DNA from: Alphaproteobacteria bacterium
Lineage (GTDB): Bacteria; Pseudomonadota; Alphaproteobacteria; Rickettsiales; Midichloriaceae
Direction: 5' to 3'
NCBI GenBank assembly: GCA_013288625.1
Contig: JABDBN010000004.1
Span: 1-60,971, forward strand
Length of the DNA stretch: 60,971 nucleotides
Every line of letters starts with the position of its first letter. The first letter of the stretch is position 1. Made by a program: the position numbers and the translations under genes. The notes below the pieces were generated by a model. The model worked only from the letters and a program-made list of their open reading frames with translations, was not told where the DNA came from and made no database searches. Shown here piece after piece: positions 16,102 through 25,118 of the stretch.

Positions 16102-17566
16102 AATTAAGCGCCTGATTACAAATACTGGTTACCGCATTGGCAAATGGGTAAGGCTATTTTTTATCTGGGGATATAGAAAGCTGCGCTACAGCATGTATAT
16201 GCATGCGGCATATATCGGAGCGATTTTAACCTTAGCTTTTGCGCCCTTTGACTTTCTGCCCGCGATTCCTTTCGCCCTGTCAGGTTTTCTGCTTTTCCTT
16301 GATAAAAAATCCAATACTCTTATGCGGGCAGGAGCTTTAGGGTGGTGGTTTGGATTTGGCTATGCCCTTACCTCACTGTACTGGATTGGCAATGCACTCT
16401 TTGCCCGCTTAGATGATTTCTGGTGGTTGTTGCCCGTTGCCTATGTTGGCATTCCAATTGTAGTGGCTTTCTTTTTTATTCCTCCAGCTATTGCAGTTTA
16501 CTACTGTCGTAAGCCAATATTTAAACCCTTTGCTTTTACTTTTGTCTGGGTTTTTATGGAGTATATCAGATCGAATTTTTTCATCCCGTTCCCCTGGAAT
16601 TTGTTAGGCTATTCCCTGGCAGCAACCGACGTGACTGTGCAATCTGCTTATTACCTGGGGATCTATGGTGGTAGTATCGTGCTCGGGCTATTTGGTACCT
16701 TATTTTATTTGCGAAAAATGTGGGCATATACGGCAGGAGGTTTGATTGCTGTTATCATTGTTATGGTTGGAGTTATACGACTTCATTATGCCAATGTTGA
16801 ATACCATGATATCACAATGCGACTTGTGCAGCCAAACCCACCTGAGCACCATTTGGGAGATGCCGCTAAAAGCGCGCGGTTATTAACCCGACTTGTGGAA
16901 CTTTCCGTGTTGCAGATGTCTCCTGATGTCAAACATATAATTTGGCCGGAAGCTGCCTTCCCGCATCTTATAGCAGACAACAGCAGGTATTTGAAATCAA
17001 TTGCCCAGCTGGTACCCAAAGATGGAACCATTATCTTCGGGGCTGACCGTATGGAGCAAATACTCATCACGAAAAAGTATTACAACTCCATTTTCGTTGT
17101 GGATTCCCATGCAAAAGTCCTGGCTTATTATGATAAGGAATCCCTGGTGCCTTTTGGTGAGTATATACCATTTCGCAAAGTACTGCCTTTCATTGAGACA
17201 TTTGCCTATAGTGTAGGGGAGTTTTCAGTGGGGACAAATGCTTCCAAAAATCTTACCGCTGATTCTTTGCCTCCATTTATGCCGCTCATTTGTTTTGAAG
17301 TGATTTTCCCGAACCTGCTTCGTGGGGCAGAGAGACCGGAGTGGTTCCTGGCTATTACTAATGATTCCTGGTATGGCAATACGCCTGGGCCATATCAGCA
17401 TCTCGCTATGGCTAAGTTTCGTGCCGCTCAGTATGGCGTTCCCATGATAAGGGTGGCTAACACCGGTATTTCCGCCGTGATCAGCCCTTATGGCCAAATA
17501 ATCAAAAAGCTCGATCTCAATGTGACAGGTTACATAGATCACAAGCTACCTAAGAGGTTGTCATGA
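16079..17566 (+). CDS. lnt: apolipoprotein N-acyltransferase
   Basis: Adds the third acyl chain to the N-terminal Cys of lipoproteins in the inner membrane. About 495 residues: multiple N-terminal membrane segments, then a periplasmic nitrilase-fold domain. The catalytic triad is recognisable as Glu in IIWPEAAFP, Lys in YDKESLVPFGEY and Cys in LICFEVIFP. SNDSWYG-type substrate features (ITNDSWYGNTPGPYQH) follow. ATG 16079 has AGAGG 5 nt upstream inside the YibQ-like gene; the longer frame from TTG 16064 lacks this. The next gene downstream encodes a lipoprotein, a likely substrate. Confidence 0.95.
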   Translation: MKIQPTSRIKRLITNTGYRIGKWVRLFFIWGYRKLRYSMYMHAAYIGAILTLAFAPFDFLPAIPFALSGFLLFLDKKSNTLMRAGALGWWFGFGYALTSLYWIGNALFARLDDFWWLLPVAYVGIPIVVAFFFIPPAIAVYYCRKPIFKPFAFTFVWVFMEYIRSNFFIPFPWNLLGYSLAATDVTVQSAYYLGIYGGSIVLGLFGTLFYLRKMWAYTAGGLIAVIIVMVGVIRLHYANVEYHDITMRLVQPNPPEHHLGDAAKSARLLTRLVELSVLQMSPDVKHIIWPEAAFPHLIADNSRYLKSIAQLVPKDGTIIFGADRMEQILITKKYYNSIFVVDSHAKVLAYYDKESLVPFGEYIPFRKVLPFIETFAYSVGEFSVGTNASKNLTADSLPPFMPLICFEVIFPNLLRGAERPEWFLAITNDSWYGNTPGPYQHLAMAKFRAAQYGVPMIRVANTGISAVISPYGQIIKKLDLNVTGYIDHKLPKRLS

Positions 17567-17588
17567 TATATTGTTTTAAAGAGGATTT

Positions 17589-17990
17589 ATGAAGAAGTGG
17601 CTCATTCTGATCGCATTATGCATTATGCCTGCTTGCGCTCCAATTTACGATACTAATTATGAAATCATTCCTCCCCAATCGCACTCGGGAAGGTTATGTG
17701 CTAATAACTGCATTCTTGCCAAGCAAAGCTGCAACCATGCATGCTCGGCTGAAGCTTCGACCTGTGAGTCAATAAGAAACCTGGAGGCGCAAAATCAATA
17801 CCTGGAGTATGTTAATGAACGCCAACTCAACCGCCAACCCGTTCTGAAAACGCGCAGTTCATTTACTGGAAAAAGGTATTGCAGTAGCAGTAATTGCGAA
17901 GCGAGATGTAGAGATGATTATCATATATGCCATACCAACTGCGGCGGCCAGGTGGTGGAACATAGAGTATGCATAGCCTTCTGCAAATAA
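17589..17990 (+). CDS. Cysteine-rich lipoprotein with duplicated C-x3-C-x6-C-x3-C motif
   Basis: A 133-residue protein of unknown function. A signal peptide ends in the lipobox IMPAC, giving lipidated Cys16. The mature part has twelve further cysteines. Cys37/41/48/52 and Cys103/107/114/118 each form C-x3-C-x6-C-x3-C, and Cys128/132 add a further C-x3-C. The spacing suits cysteines on one face of helices, so disulfide-linked hairpins or metal/heme binding are possible; none is shown. GAGG 5 nt before ATG supports the start. It follows lnt by 22 bp, probably in the same operon, and converges on the P-type ATPase gene 10 bp away. Confidence 0.85.
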   Translation: MKKWLILIALCIMPACAPIYDTNYEIIPPQSHSGRLCANNCILAKQSCNHACSAEASTCESIRNLEAQNQYLEYVNERQLNRQPVLKTRSSFTGKRYCSSSNCEARCRDDYHICHTNCGGQVVEHRVCIAFCK

Positions 17991-18000
17991 TAACTTACCC

Positions 18001-20607
18001 TCACAGCCACTGAGTGAAGCGTCTCATATACCAGAACTTTACGAGCTGCGTAAGAGTGCAATAGCATAATAAAGTCAATAGCAACCAGCCAAAGTATGCG
18101 AGCGGTAATGGTGCCAGCCCTATTTTGGCGCCGAGTGGAGAAAAAGGTATAGCGATGCCTATGGCCATTATGAAAAGTGTTAAAAGCAGAACCGGAGTTG
18201 CGGGCATACTTTGAATAAAAGGAATTTTTTGCGTGCGGATCATATGCACAATAAGAGTTTGGGAGAGCAGTCCTTCGACAAACCACCCCGACTGGAACAG
18301 AGACTGCATATTGGGGGTGTCTGCACCGAATACGTGCCACATCAGATAGAAGGTGGTGATGTCAAAAATCGAACTGATAGGACCTATAAAAATCATAAAT
18401 CGCACAATGTCATTTGCCTCCCACTTTCGTGGCACTAATAAATATTTCTTATCCACATGATCCCAGGGGATAGAGATTTGTGAAGTATCATAAAGCAGAT
18501 TCTGAAGCAAAATGTGTATGGATAGCATGGGCAAAAATGGCAGGAAAGCGCTGGCTATCAAAACGCTAAAGACATTGCCAAAATTGGAACTCACTGTCAT
18601 CTTTATATATTTAACAATATTGCCAAAGGTTCTGCGTCCTTCAAGCACACCCGCTTCCAGCACCATTAAATCCTTTTCAAGCAGAATGATATCAGCAGAC
18701 TCTTTTGCTATATCCACAGCGGTATCAACAGAGATCCCTACATCAGCATCACGCAAAGCTGGGGCATCGTTGATGCCATCACCCAGATAGCCAACTGTAT
18801 GCCCCTGACTTTGAATAGCCCTTATTACGCGGGCTTTCTGGAGCGGCGACATCTTGGCAAAAACCTGCGTGTGCTCTGCAACAGCCGCTAACTCCTCATC
18901 TGACATCGCTTCGACTTCATTGCCGAGCAGGGTTTTTGTTACCTGCAGATTCACTTCCTTGCAGATTTTATAAGTAATGATCTCATTGTCTCCAGTGATG
19001 ACTTTTACCTCTACCCCGTATTCATTGAGTGCAGAAATAGCTTTTGCTGCGGTCTCTTTTGGTGGGTCGAGAAATGCAATAAAGCCTGCCAGGACTAACT
19101 CGAATTCATCTTTTACACTATAAGCGCGCTCTTCATGGGGGTAGACTTTATATGCCACTGCCAGCACCCGTAAGCCTTCGGCGTATAATTCTGCTGACAT
19201 GGCTTGCAAATCTGCGATCATTTTTTTATTAAATTTTACTATTTTGCCTTTATAGTAGCCGCCTGAGCAAATGCCTAAAATTTCCTCAACTGCTCCTTTG
19301 CATACCAATAAGTGCTCGTCAGGGTTTTGTTGAACAACAACTGACATGCGCCGGCGCATAAAATCGAAAGGTATCTCGTCGACTTTTGAATAAATTTTCT
19401 GCAGTTTCTTTATGGTTTTGTCTCCGCCATGCTCTAACACTGCATTATCCAAAAGGTTCCTTAAACCGGTTTGGTGAAAGCTGTTAAGATAAGCGTATTC
19501 CAAAACCTTGCGGCTATTCTTGCCATGAATATCAAGGTGCTTTTCCAGAATGATACGGTTTTGCGTGAGGGTACCAGTTTTATCGGTACAAAGAATATCC
19601 ATAGCCCCGAAATTCTGTATAGCATTTAGACGCTTAATAATGGTTTTATGCTTCGCCATCTTAACGGCGCCCCGCGCCAAATTGGCCGTAACGATCATGG
19701 GAAGCATTTCCGGTGTGAGCCCAACTGCTATAGATAAAGCAAACAGCAAGGCCTCAAGCCAGTCATTTTTTGTAAGCCCGTTGATGATCAATACCAATGG
19801 CACTATGACAAGCATGATGCTGATCAGAAGCCAGCTCACCTGGCTGATCCCTTTATCAAAGCTGGTAAGCACGCGCTGCCCTATAATATTCTTAGCCAGT
19901 GAACCAAAATAAGTTTCATTCCCTGTCGAAACTATTGCTGCTGTGGCTGACCCACTTATGACGTTAGTTCCCATGAAACATAAATTTGGCAATTCGAGGG
20001 GGTTTTGTGTCGGCTTAATGTCTGCTGCCGCGCTGAATTTTTCCACAGGCATGGATTCACCTGTAAGTACCGCCTGAGAGATAAAGAGGTCTTTCGAGCT
20101 TAAAATCCGAACATCGGCGGGGGTCATATCTCCGGCAGAGAGCTGAATAATATCACCAGGTACTAATTCAACTATCGGTAGTTCTACAGGTTTTCCCATA
20201 TCGGTTCGCAGGACAGTAGCAGTAGTGCGCACCATCGCCTTTAGTTTTAGTGCGGCCTGATTGGATTGGAACTCTTGCCAGAAACGCAATACACCGCTTA
20301 TAAGTATCATTATTGAGATGATAATTATGGTTTCCCAACTGCTCTCAGTTGGCTTTGCAAAAATAATATCGGTGAAAAATGATGCTATCCCTACAACTGC
20401 AAGTATTGCGGTGAAGGGGTTTATAAAAGCAAGAATTAACTGTATATACCATGCGGGGGGTTTTTCATGCGCGACTTCATTAAGCCCATACTGCTTGCGG
20501 AGTTCCTCTACTGACTCGGAGCTTAGCCCGTCTTTGCTTGTGTTTAGCAAGCTATAAACATCAGATGCTTGAGCCTGAGCAATTGTCTGCGCGCGTGCGC
20601 CAAACAT
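18001..20607 (-). CDS. mgtA: P-type (IIIB) Mg2+-transporting ATPase
   Basis: An inner-membrane cation pump of 868 residues, close to the MgtA/MgtB length. An N-terminal cation-ATPase domain (residues about 10-80) is followed by the actuator loop with VLTGESMPVEK. The phosphorylation site is ILCTDKTGTLTQN, with KGAVEEILG for nucleotide binding and the hinge VGYLGDGINDAPALRDADVGISVD. About ten membrane helices include PEMLPMIV and the C-terminal NLLYDTSQ(I)SIPWD, characteristic of the magnesium subgroup. No MgtC, riboswitch or leader peptide was recognised upstream (20608-20716). Confidence 0.92.
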   Translation of the reverse strand: MFGARAQTIAQAQASDVYSLLNTSKDGLSSESVEELRKQYGLNEVAHEKPPAWYIQLILAFINPFTAILAVVGIASFFTDIIFAKPTESSWETIIIISIMILISGVLRFWQEFQSNQAALKLKAMVRTTATVLRTDMGKPVELPIVELVPGDIIQLSAGDMTPADVRILSSKDLFISQAVLTGESMPVEKFSAAADIKPTQNPLELPNLCFMGTNVISGSATAAIVSTGNETYFGSLAKNIIGQRVLTSFDKGISQVSWLLISIMLVIVPLVLIINGLTKNDWLEALLFALSIAVGLTPEMLPMIVTANLARGAVKMAKHKTIIKRLNAIQNFGAMDILCTDKTGTLTQNRIILEKHLDIHGKNSRKVLEYAYLNSFHQTGLRNLLDNAVLEHGGDKTIKKLQKIYSKVDEIPFDFMRRRMSVVVQQNPDEHLLVCKGAVEEILGICSGGYYKGKIVKFNKKMIADLQAMSAELYAEGLRVLAVAYKVYPHEERAYSVKDEFELVLAGFIAFLDPPKETAAKAISALNEYGVEVKVITGDNEIITYKICKEVNLQVTKTLLGNEVEAMSDEELAAVAEHTQVFAKMSPLQKARVIRAIQSQGHTVGYLGDGINDAPALRDADVGISVDTAVDIAKESADIILLEKDLMVLEAGVLEGRRTFGNIVKYIKMTVSSNFGNVFSVLIASAFLPFLPMLSIHILLQNLLYDTSQISIPWDHVDKKYLLVPRKWEANDIVRFMIFIGPISSIFDITTFYLMWHVFGADTPNMQSLFQSGWFVEGLLSQTLIVHMIRTQKIPFIQSMPATPVLLLTLFIMAIGIAIPFSPLGAKIGLAPLPLAYFGWLLLTLLCYCTLTQLVKFWYMRRFTQWL

Positions 20608-20716
20608 TACTGCTGGTTTAGTAGCTGTCCCATTGTTAATATTTTGAAAAAATTTCCGCCTAAATATTGTAATATCTCCATAATTTAAATCCAGAGTATC
20701 ACAGTTTGTGGCTTAA

Positions 20717-21718
20717 TTAAAGCCCACGTACTATGTCAATCCACGTTCCAAGATTTTTATCAATAGTGATAAGAATATTCAGAGCAACTCCAGCTTGTTT
20801 TATACCCAGGATCTGGTCCTCGTGCTGGTCAACATGTTTACCCAGGCTTCGTTCCAGATTGTAATAAAGCCAGTTGAGCCAATTGCCCTTGACCCCGCCA
20901 AATGCAGGTATTATCTGGCTTTCATTGATCTTCCCGCCAGCTGCAACATAGGCCTTTAGGAAGCTGGTAAAGATATCCTGATACACCAGTCCAGTTGAAA
21001 TGCCGCTCCAGTCAAGAGCTACCGTCATCATTTCCTGCATAGGATTTAACAGGCGTGCTGACTCCCAGTCGATAAGAACCGGCTCCTGATCCTTTGTCCA
21101 AAGCACATTCTTCTGGTCAAGGTCGCCATGACAGATGATAAGCCGCTTGCTTAGAAGTGGTATGGCATTTTGAAAATCCTGGTTCCAGTCTAAAACCTGG
21201 ACAGCATGCTTTTCTAAAGTGGGGGAATAAGGAAAATCCCCTGCAACCGTTGTCTCAATCAGGTTTTTAAATATATCGGCTGGGTGGAGATCATACTGAG
21301 TGTTAACAGGTTCTTTGGGTTGAATGTCGAGCTTGTGGAGGCCTGCTACGGTGGTTCCCATTTTCTGCGCATGGGTTATGCTAACTTCATCTGGCCCAAG
21401 GGTTTTAGCATCGATCCACGGATAAATTATAAAATACTCCTCGTCTAACTCAATCACAGACTTGTTGTCAAAAGTTAGGGCGGCCGCTACCGGCACATTA
21501 TTCTGGGCAAAAGTGCGTGCGATGTTCTCGGAAGTTTCCAGTTCTTTGATTTGCATGCTGCTGGTCACAATATGTGAGTTGAGTTGCTTTACTGCGTATG
21601 CACCCTGGGCGGTTTTTACATGCCACATTTTATGGAGCAGCCCGCCAGCCACTTTTTCCGGCTCCATTACGGGCTCACCTAATTGTAGTGAGCTGCAAAG
21701 TTTATATAGAATCTTCAT
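20717..21718 (-). CDS. APH-family (aminoglycoside phosphotransferase-fold) kinase
   Basis: A 333-residue soluble small-molecule kinase fold. The Brenner motif is LIICHGDLDQKNVLW (catalytic Asp and Asn), followed by PVLIDWESA (Mg-binding Asp). An N-lobe Lys is in GAYAVKQL. Related proteins phosphorylate aminoglycosides, choline, homoserine or thiamine, so the substrate cannot be assigned. It is a single gene between mgtA and a large ankyrin gene, both on the - strand, with over 35 bp on either side. ATG 21718 has no obvious ribosome-binding site. Confidence 0.8.
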   Translation of the reverse strand: MKILYKLCSSLQLGEPVMEPEKVAGGLLHKMWHVKTAQGAYAVKQLNSHIVTSSMQIKELETSENIARTFAQNNVPVAAALTFDNKSVIELDEEYFIIYPWIDAKTLGPDEVSITHAQKMGTTVAGLHKLDIQPKEPVNTQYDLHPADIFKNLIETTVAGDFPYSPTLEKHAVQVLDWNQDFQNAIPLLSKRLIICHGDLDQKNVLWTKDQEPVLIDWESARLLNPMQEMMTVALDWSGISTGLVYQDIFTSFLKAYVAAGGKINESQIIPAFGGVKGNWLNWLYYNLERSLGKHVDQHEDQILGIKQAGVALNILITIDKNLGTWIDIVRGL

Positions 21719-21757
21719 AGTTAAATCATATTTCGGTTCCGGTTATCCTAATAAGAA

Positions 21758-24700
21758 TCATTCCATCTGTCTAGTATTGGATTGGTCTTTTTTAGAAAGT
21801 GGGGGCTGAGTTTTGCTAGCCAATACTCTCTTAGAAAGAGGGCCAGCAGCCTCATGACGTTCTATTGCATCATGGAACTTTTGTAAACGCTCTTCAAAAG
21901 TCGTTTGCTCAGGTGGAAGCGGTGGCGGAGGAGGAAATGAAGGTGGCGTCGTCGGAGGAAGAAGAGATGCTGGTTTTACTAACTCAGGAGCTTTAGCAGC
22001 AGGTGGGGTTACGGAAGATGTTGCTGCCTCAAATGCTTGCTGTTCTTGGGTATGTATTTTTACTCCAATATCTTCTGATGCTACTCTTTTAGGAGGGAAT
22101 GGTGGCGGCGGAGGAAGTGGCGGTGGTGGAGGAAGTGGTGGTGGAGGAAGTGGTGGAGGCGGAGGAAGTACCGGTGGTGCTCCTGTAATTGTTACTACTT
22201 CCGCTGTTTCCCGCGTTGTTGGCGTTGAGGTATGCATTATTACTTTAGGAGATCCTGCGTTATTCACAGCTTGAGTCTCGGTTGGTTTTACTGCTTCAGG
22301 TGCACTGGGACTTCCTGGAGGCGGTGGAGGAATTTTGTCAAGATCACTAAGAGGAGGAGGTGGAAGTGGTGGCGGCGGCGTAAGAGGTGGTGTTCTGCCA
22401 TCTGTTATCGCTACAGCGGCTTGCGATACCTTCACAGGTTCCTGGGCTTCGGTTGGTGGCGCTACCTCAGGCGATGCAGCTTGCTCTGTCGGAGGCGGAG
22501 CTTTTTTAACAGGCTCAGCCGCTTTATCAGCCTCTGGCACTTGTTGCTTAGGCGTAGCAGCAATAGCTTCGGCTTGCAAAGCAACTGTTGCTAACTTACC
22601 TTGTATTGTTGTTAGAGCTTCTTGTGCTGTTTTAACCTGGGCTTCTGTGTTTTTTAAAACCTCTTCTTTTTCTGTGATGAGTTTTTGTACTTTTTCTAGC
22701 TCTTCTTTGAGTTGTGTTACTACTGCACTTGCGTTGAAATATTCTCTTTCGGCTGCTTCTTTTGCTGCTGCATTATGATTGATGTCTATTGCACGCCATT
22801 TATTTAGCATTGCTTCTTCTTCTGTAGTTGCAGGCGTAAGCTTGCCTTGTAGTGCTTTAATTTCTGATTCTATAACCTCTTTCCCCTGCTTCAAGTCTTC
22901 TTTTGCTTTTTCGTTTGCGGCTTGTGCTTCTTCTAACCTTGTTTTAGCCGGTTTTTCTGCGGCTAACAGCTCCTCTTGAGAAAGTTCTTGCGTAACTATC
23001 TGTGGGCGCGATCGACTCTCTAATCCCACTATTGGCACAGAAGTATCATGTTTTATAGAAGCTGAGATGTCAGTAATTAAATTTCCTACCTGGATAGGAT
23101 CTTTTAAGAGGTTATCACCTACGGAAAATAATGTTGAATGCTCCATCGCATTTGGGGCTAAGCTTCCAAATTTTCCTAAATTTCCATAAGATATATTAGC
23201 TGTTTGTAACATAGTTACTTTATGTCCACCGGATTCTGTATAAAAATCTTTGGTTAGGGATACTCCGAATGCATCGGGTATATTAGTGCTAGCATTATTA
23301 TTAATTAAAGTCTGAGTTATAGGTTTTGATAAAGCGGGACTGCTACTCTTCATACTCATATGTGCAGCAGTTTTCCCGTCAAAATCATTTTGTTGATTTA
23401 TGTTAACCACTTTTTCCTTTATTTTGGTTGTAGTAATCTCATCTTTTCCAAACCTTTTCTTTTTAACTTGCGTAAGCGTCACTTCTTTTTCCTTGGTTGC
23501 AAGTGCTGTTACTGCTAATGGTGAACCTACAGCTACTGCAAATGTTAATGGGGGTAGCTTCCCACTACCAACATTTAAGTTGGGTATTTTTTCACAAAGT
23601 ATGTCAAGACATGTTGTATACTGGTTTCTTGCGGCTTCCACTTTAGGGGTTTGCCTTTCACTAATTATCATTAGTTCTAACAACGATAACCTATCATAAT
23701 AAACTCTATTTACTCCGATCTTATTTATATCAAGTACAGAGCCTTTGGGATGTGCGATACTTTTCATGTTGATTTCCAATGGTTCCATGCCAATGCCTGC
23801 CAGAGGTATAGTTTGATTGGGGTCGCATCCATTGTTTAAAAGCAGCTCCATTGATTTATTATCCAATTTTAGCGCAGCTAATGCGAGAGGAGTGAGGCCA
23901 TTAACATTAACCTGCTTTTGTAGATCTTCTAGTTCAGGCTCATTAATAAATTTTTCTAAAAGCGCAGGCTTGTTTTGGATTATAAGGTGTAATACGTTAT
24001 TGCCATTGGAATCTATTGCCTTGGATTGGATTAATGCTCTTATCTGCTCATCAGTAGCCTGACTTATGTCAATTGATGGTCGATTAGGTTGAGATTGAAC
24101 TTTTTGTGCGATTTTTTTATCAAAGTCAGTAATATTATCATCTAATTCGTAAAGTGCTTCTGAGTACTTTTTTTCAAGACCTTGAATCTTTTTGGATGCA
24201 TTACCATTAATGTCATTAAGTAGTTTTTTCGCAGGGCTTTGAACCTCCGCGTAAGCACCAGCAATGTCATTGTTAACCCTCATTGTATCGGCATAGCCCG
24301 CGAGAACTTTGCCAGTCTTTTTATTCTCATTCAGGGTTTTATCCTGAATGATTGGTTCCTCCCTGTCCTTCTGCACAGAGGTTATCATTGAGCTAATTTC
24401 TCTAAGATTGCGTATATGCGTAGATATTGCTGAACGATCTGACCACTGTGCATCACTGAGGCTTTTGGACATCTCTAAGTCTAAAGCTTGAACTTCAGCT
24501 TGCAAAGCTACAAGTTCTTTCGGTTTTAGTGCAAACAAAGACTTTTCTGGATTTTTGAGTGGACTTTTTACTTTGAGCTTATTTTGTTCCAACCTCTTAA
24601 AATTAAGTTGGTGTACTACATCGCTGAGAGTAGAGCGAATTTCCGCTTGACTAGTGCCCAATGCTTTAACGCTGGTTATTTGAGACGTGTGCTCAACAGC

Positions 24701-25036
24701 AATCTTGTTAAATTCTTTTGAAATATCGTTCTCGAGCTCTCTTCTGGCTTGAATAAGCATTTTTCTCTGTTCTTCTGGCTCCCTTGCCAAAGCCTTGAAT
24801 GCGCTTGTTTCATATACTGGTGGTATGAACGGTACGATTGTATCAATACTGCCTCTTGGAGTAGCAGTTGGTGATCCCATTTCTGAATCAGAAAGTGAGT
24901 TACTGTAACTTCTACTAGGTAGATCCTGGCTTAAAGCACTTGACTCTGAATCTCTTAAGCTTGGTTCGGATTCTAAAGCGCTAGAAATACTTGGTTCTTT
25001 GTTACTACGTGGTGTTGGGTCGCCTCCTTTCTTCAT
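21758..25036 (-). CDS. Large ankyrin-repeat, coiled-coil, proline-rich protein (candidate effector)
   Basis: A 1092-residue protein without signal peptide or membrane helix. The N-terminus is Ser-rich. Ankyrin-like repeats occur around residues 335-420 (NNVLHLII, GLTPLALAAL, SMELLLNNG) and 530-590 (GKTAAHMS). A long Lys/Glu/Ala coiled coil spans about 690-830. The C-terminal third has polyproline runs (coded at about 22091-22180 and 22317-22395) and an FPPPP motif coded at 21923-21937, of the kind bound by Ena/VASP EVH1 domains. The layout resembles actin-directed pathogen proteins, but no WH2 domain was found. GAGG 6 nt before ATG 25036 sets the start. Confidence 0.85.
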   Translation of the reverse strand: MKKGGDPTPRSNKEPSISSALESEPSLRDSESSALSQDLPSRSYSNSLSDSEMGSPTATPRGSIDTIVPFIPPVYETSAFKALAREPEEQRKMLIQARRELENDISKEFNKIAVEHTSQITSVKALGTSQAEIRSTLSDVVHQLNFKRLEQNKLKVKSPLKNPEKSLFALKPKELVALQAEVQALDLEMSKSLSDAQWSDRSAISTHIRNLREISSMITSVQKDREEPIIQDKTLNENKKTGKVLAGYADTMRVNNDIAGAYAEVQSPAKKLLNDINGNASKKIQGLEKKYSEALYELDDNITDFDKKIAQKVQSQPNRPSIDISQATDEQIRALIQSKAIDSNGNNVLHLIIQNKPALLEKFINEPELEDLQKQVNVNGLTPLALAALKLDNKSMELLLNNGCDPNQTIPLAGIGMEPLEINMKSIAHPKGSVLDINKIGVNRVYYDRLSLLELMIISERQTPKVEAARNQYTTCLDILCEKIPNLNVGSGKLPPLTFAVAVGSPLAVTALATKEKEVTLTQVKKKRFGKDEITTTKIKEKVVNINQQNDFDGKTAAHMSMKSSSPALSKPITQTLINNNASTNIPDAFGVSLTKDFYTESGGHKVTMLQTANISYGNLGKFGSLAPNAMEHSTLFSVGDNLLKDPIQVGNLITDISASIKHDTSVPIVGLESRSRPQIVTQELSQEELLAAEKPAKTRLEEAQAANEKAKEDLKQGKEVIESEIKALQGKLTPATTEEEAMLNKWRAIDINHNAAAKEAAEREYFNASAVVTQLKEELEKVQKLITEKEEVLKNTEAQVKTAQEALTTIQGKLATVALQAEAIAATPKQQVPEADKAAEPVKKAPPPTEQAASPEVAPPTEAQEPVKVSQAAVAITDGRTPPLTPPPPLPPPPLSDLDKIPPPPPGSPSAPEAVKPTETQAVNNAGSPKVIMHTSTPTTRETAEVVTITGAPPVLPPPPPLPPPPLPPPPPLPPPPPFPPKRVASEDIGVKIHTQEQQAFEAATSSVTPPAAKAPELVKPASLLPPTTPPSFPPPPPLPPEQTTFEERLQKFHDAIERHEAAGPLSKRVLASKTQPPLSKKDQSNTRQME

Positions 25037-25118
25037 ATCAATCCTCAAAGTTTAAGCACTTAAGAATAGGATATGATAAAAGCATTAATAAAAGATTAAT
25101 AACGAAAGGAAATTGCGA

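Noticed and set aside
21860..21960. Possible WH2 actin-binding domain in the C-terminal part of the proline-rich ankyrin protein
   Set aside because: The LLxxIxxGxxLKKV-type pattern is not present; only short Leu/Lys-containing stretches were seen.
22091..22395. GGTGGA/GGAGGC-rich stretch as a tandem DNA repeat or CRISPR-like array
   Set aside because: It is explained by polyproline codons in a real gene; there are no regular spacers.
22335..22778. + strand open frame rich in Gly, Ser and Ala
   Set aside because: It is the antisense reading of the polyproline and coiled-coil codons of the ankyrin protein gene.
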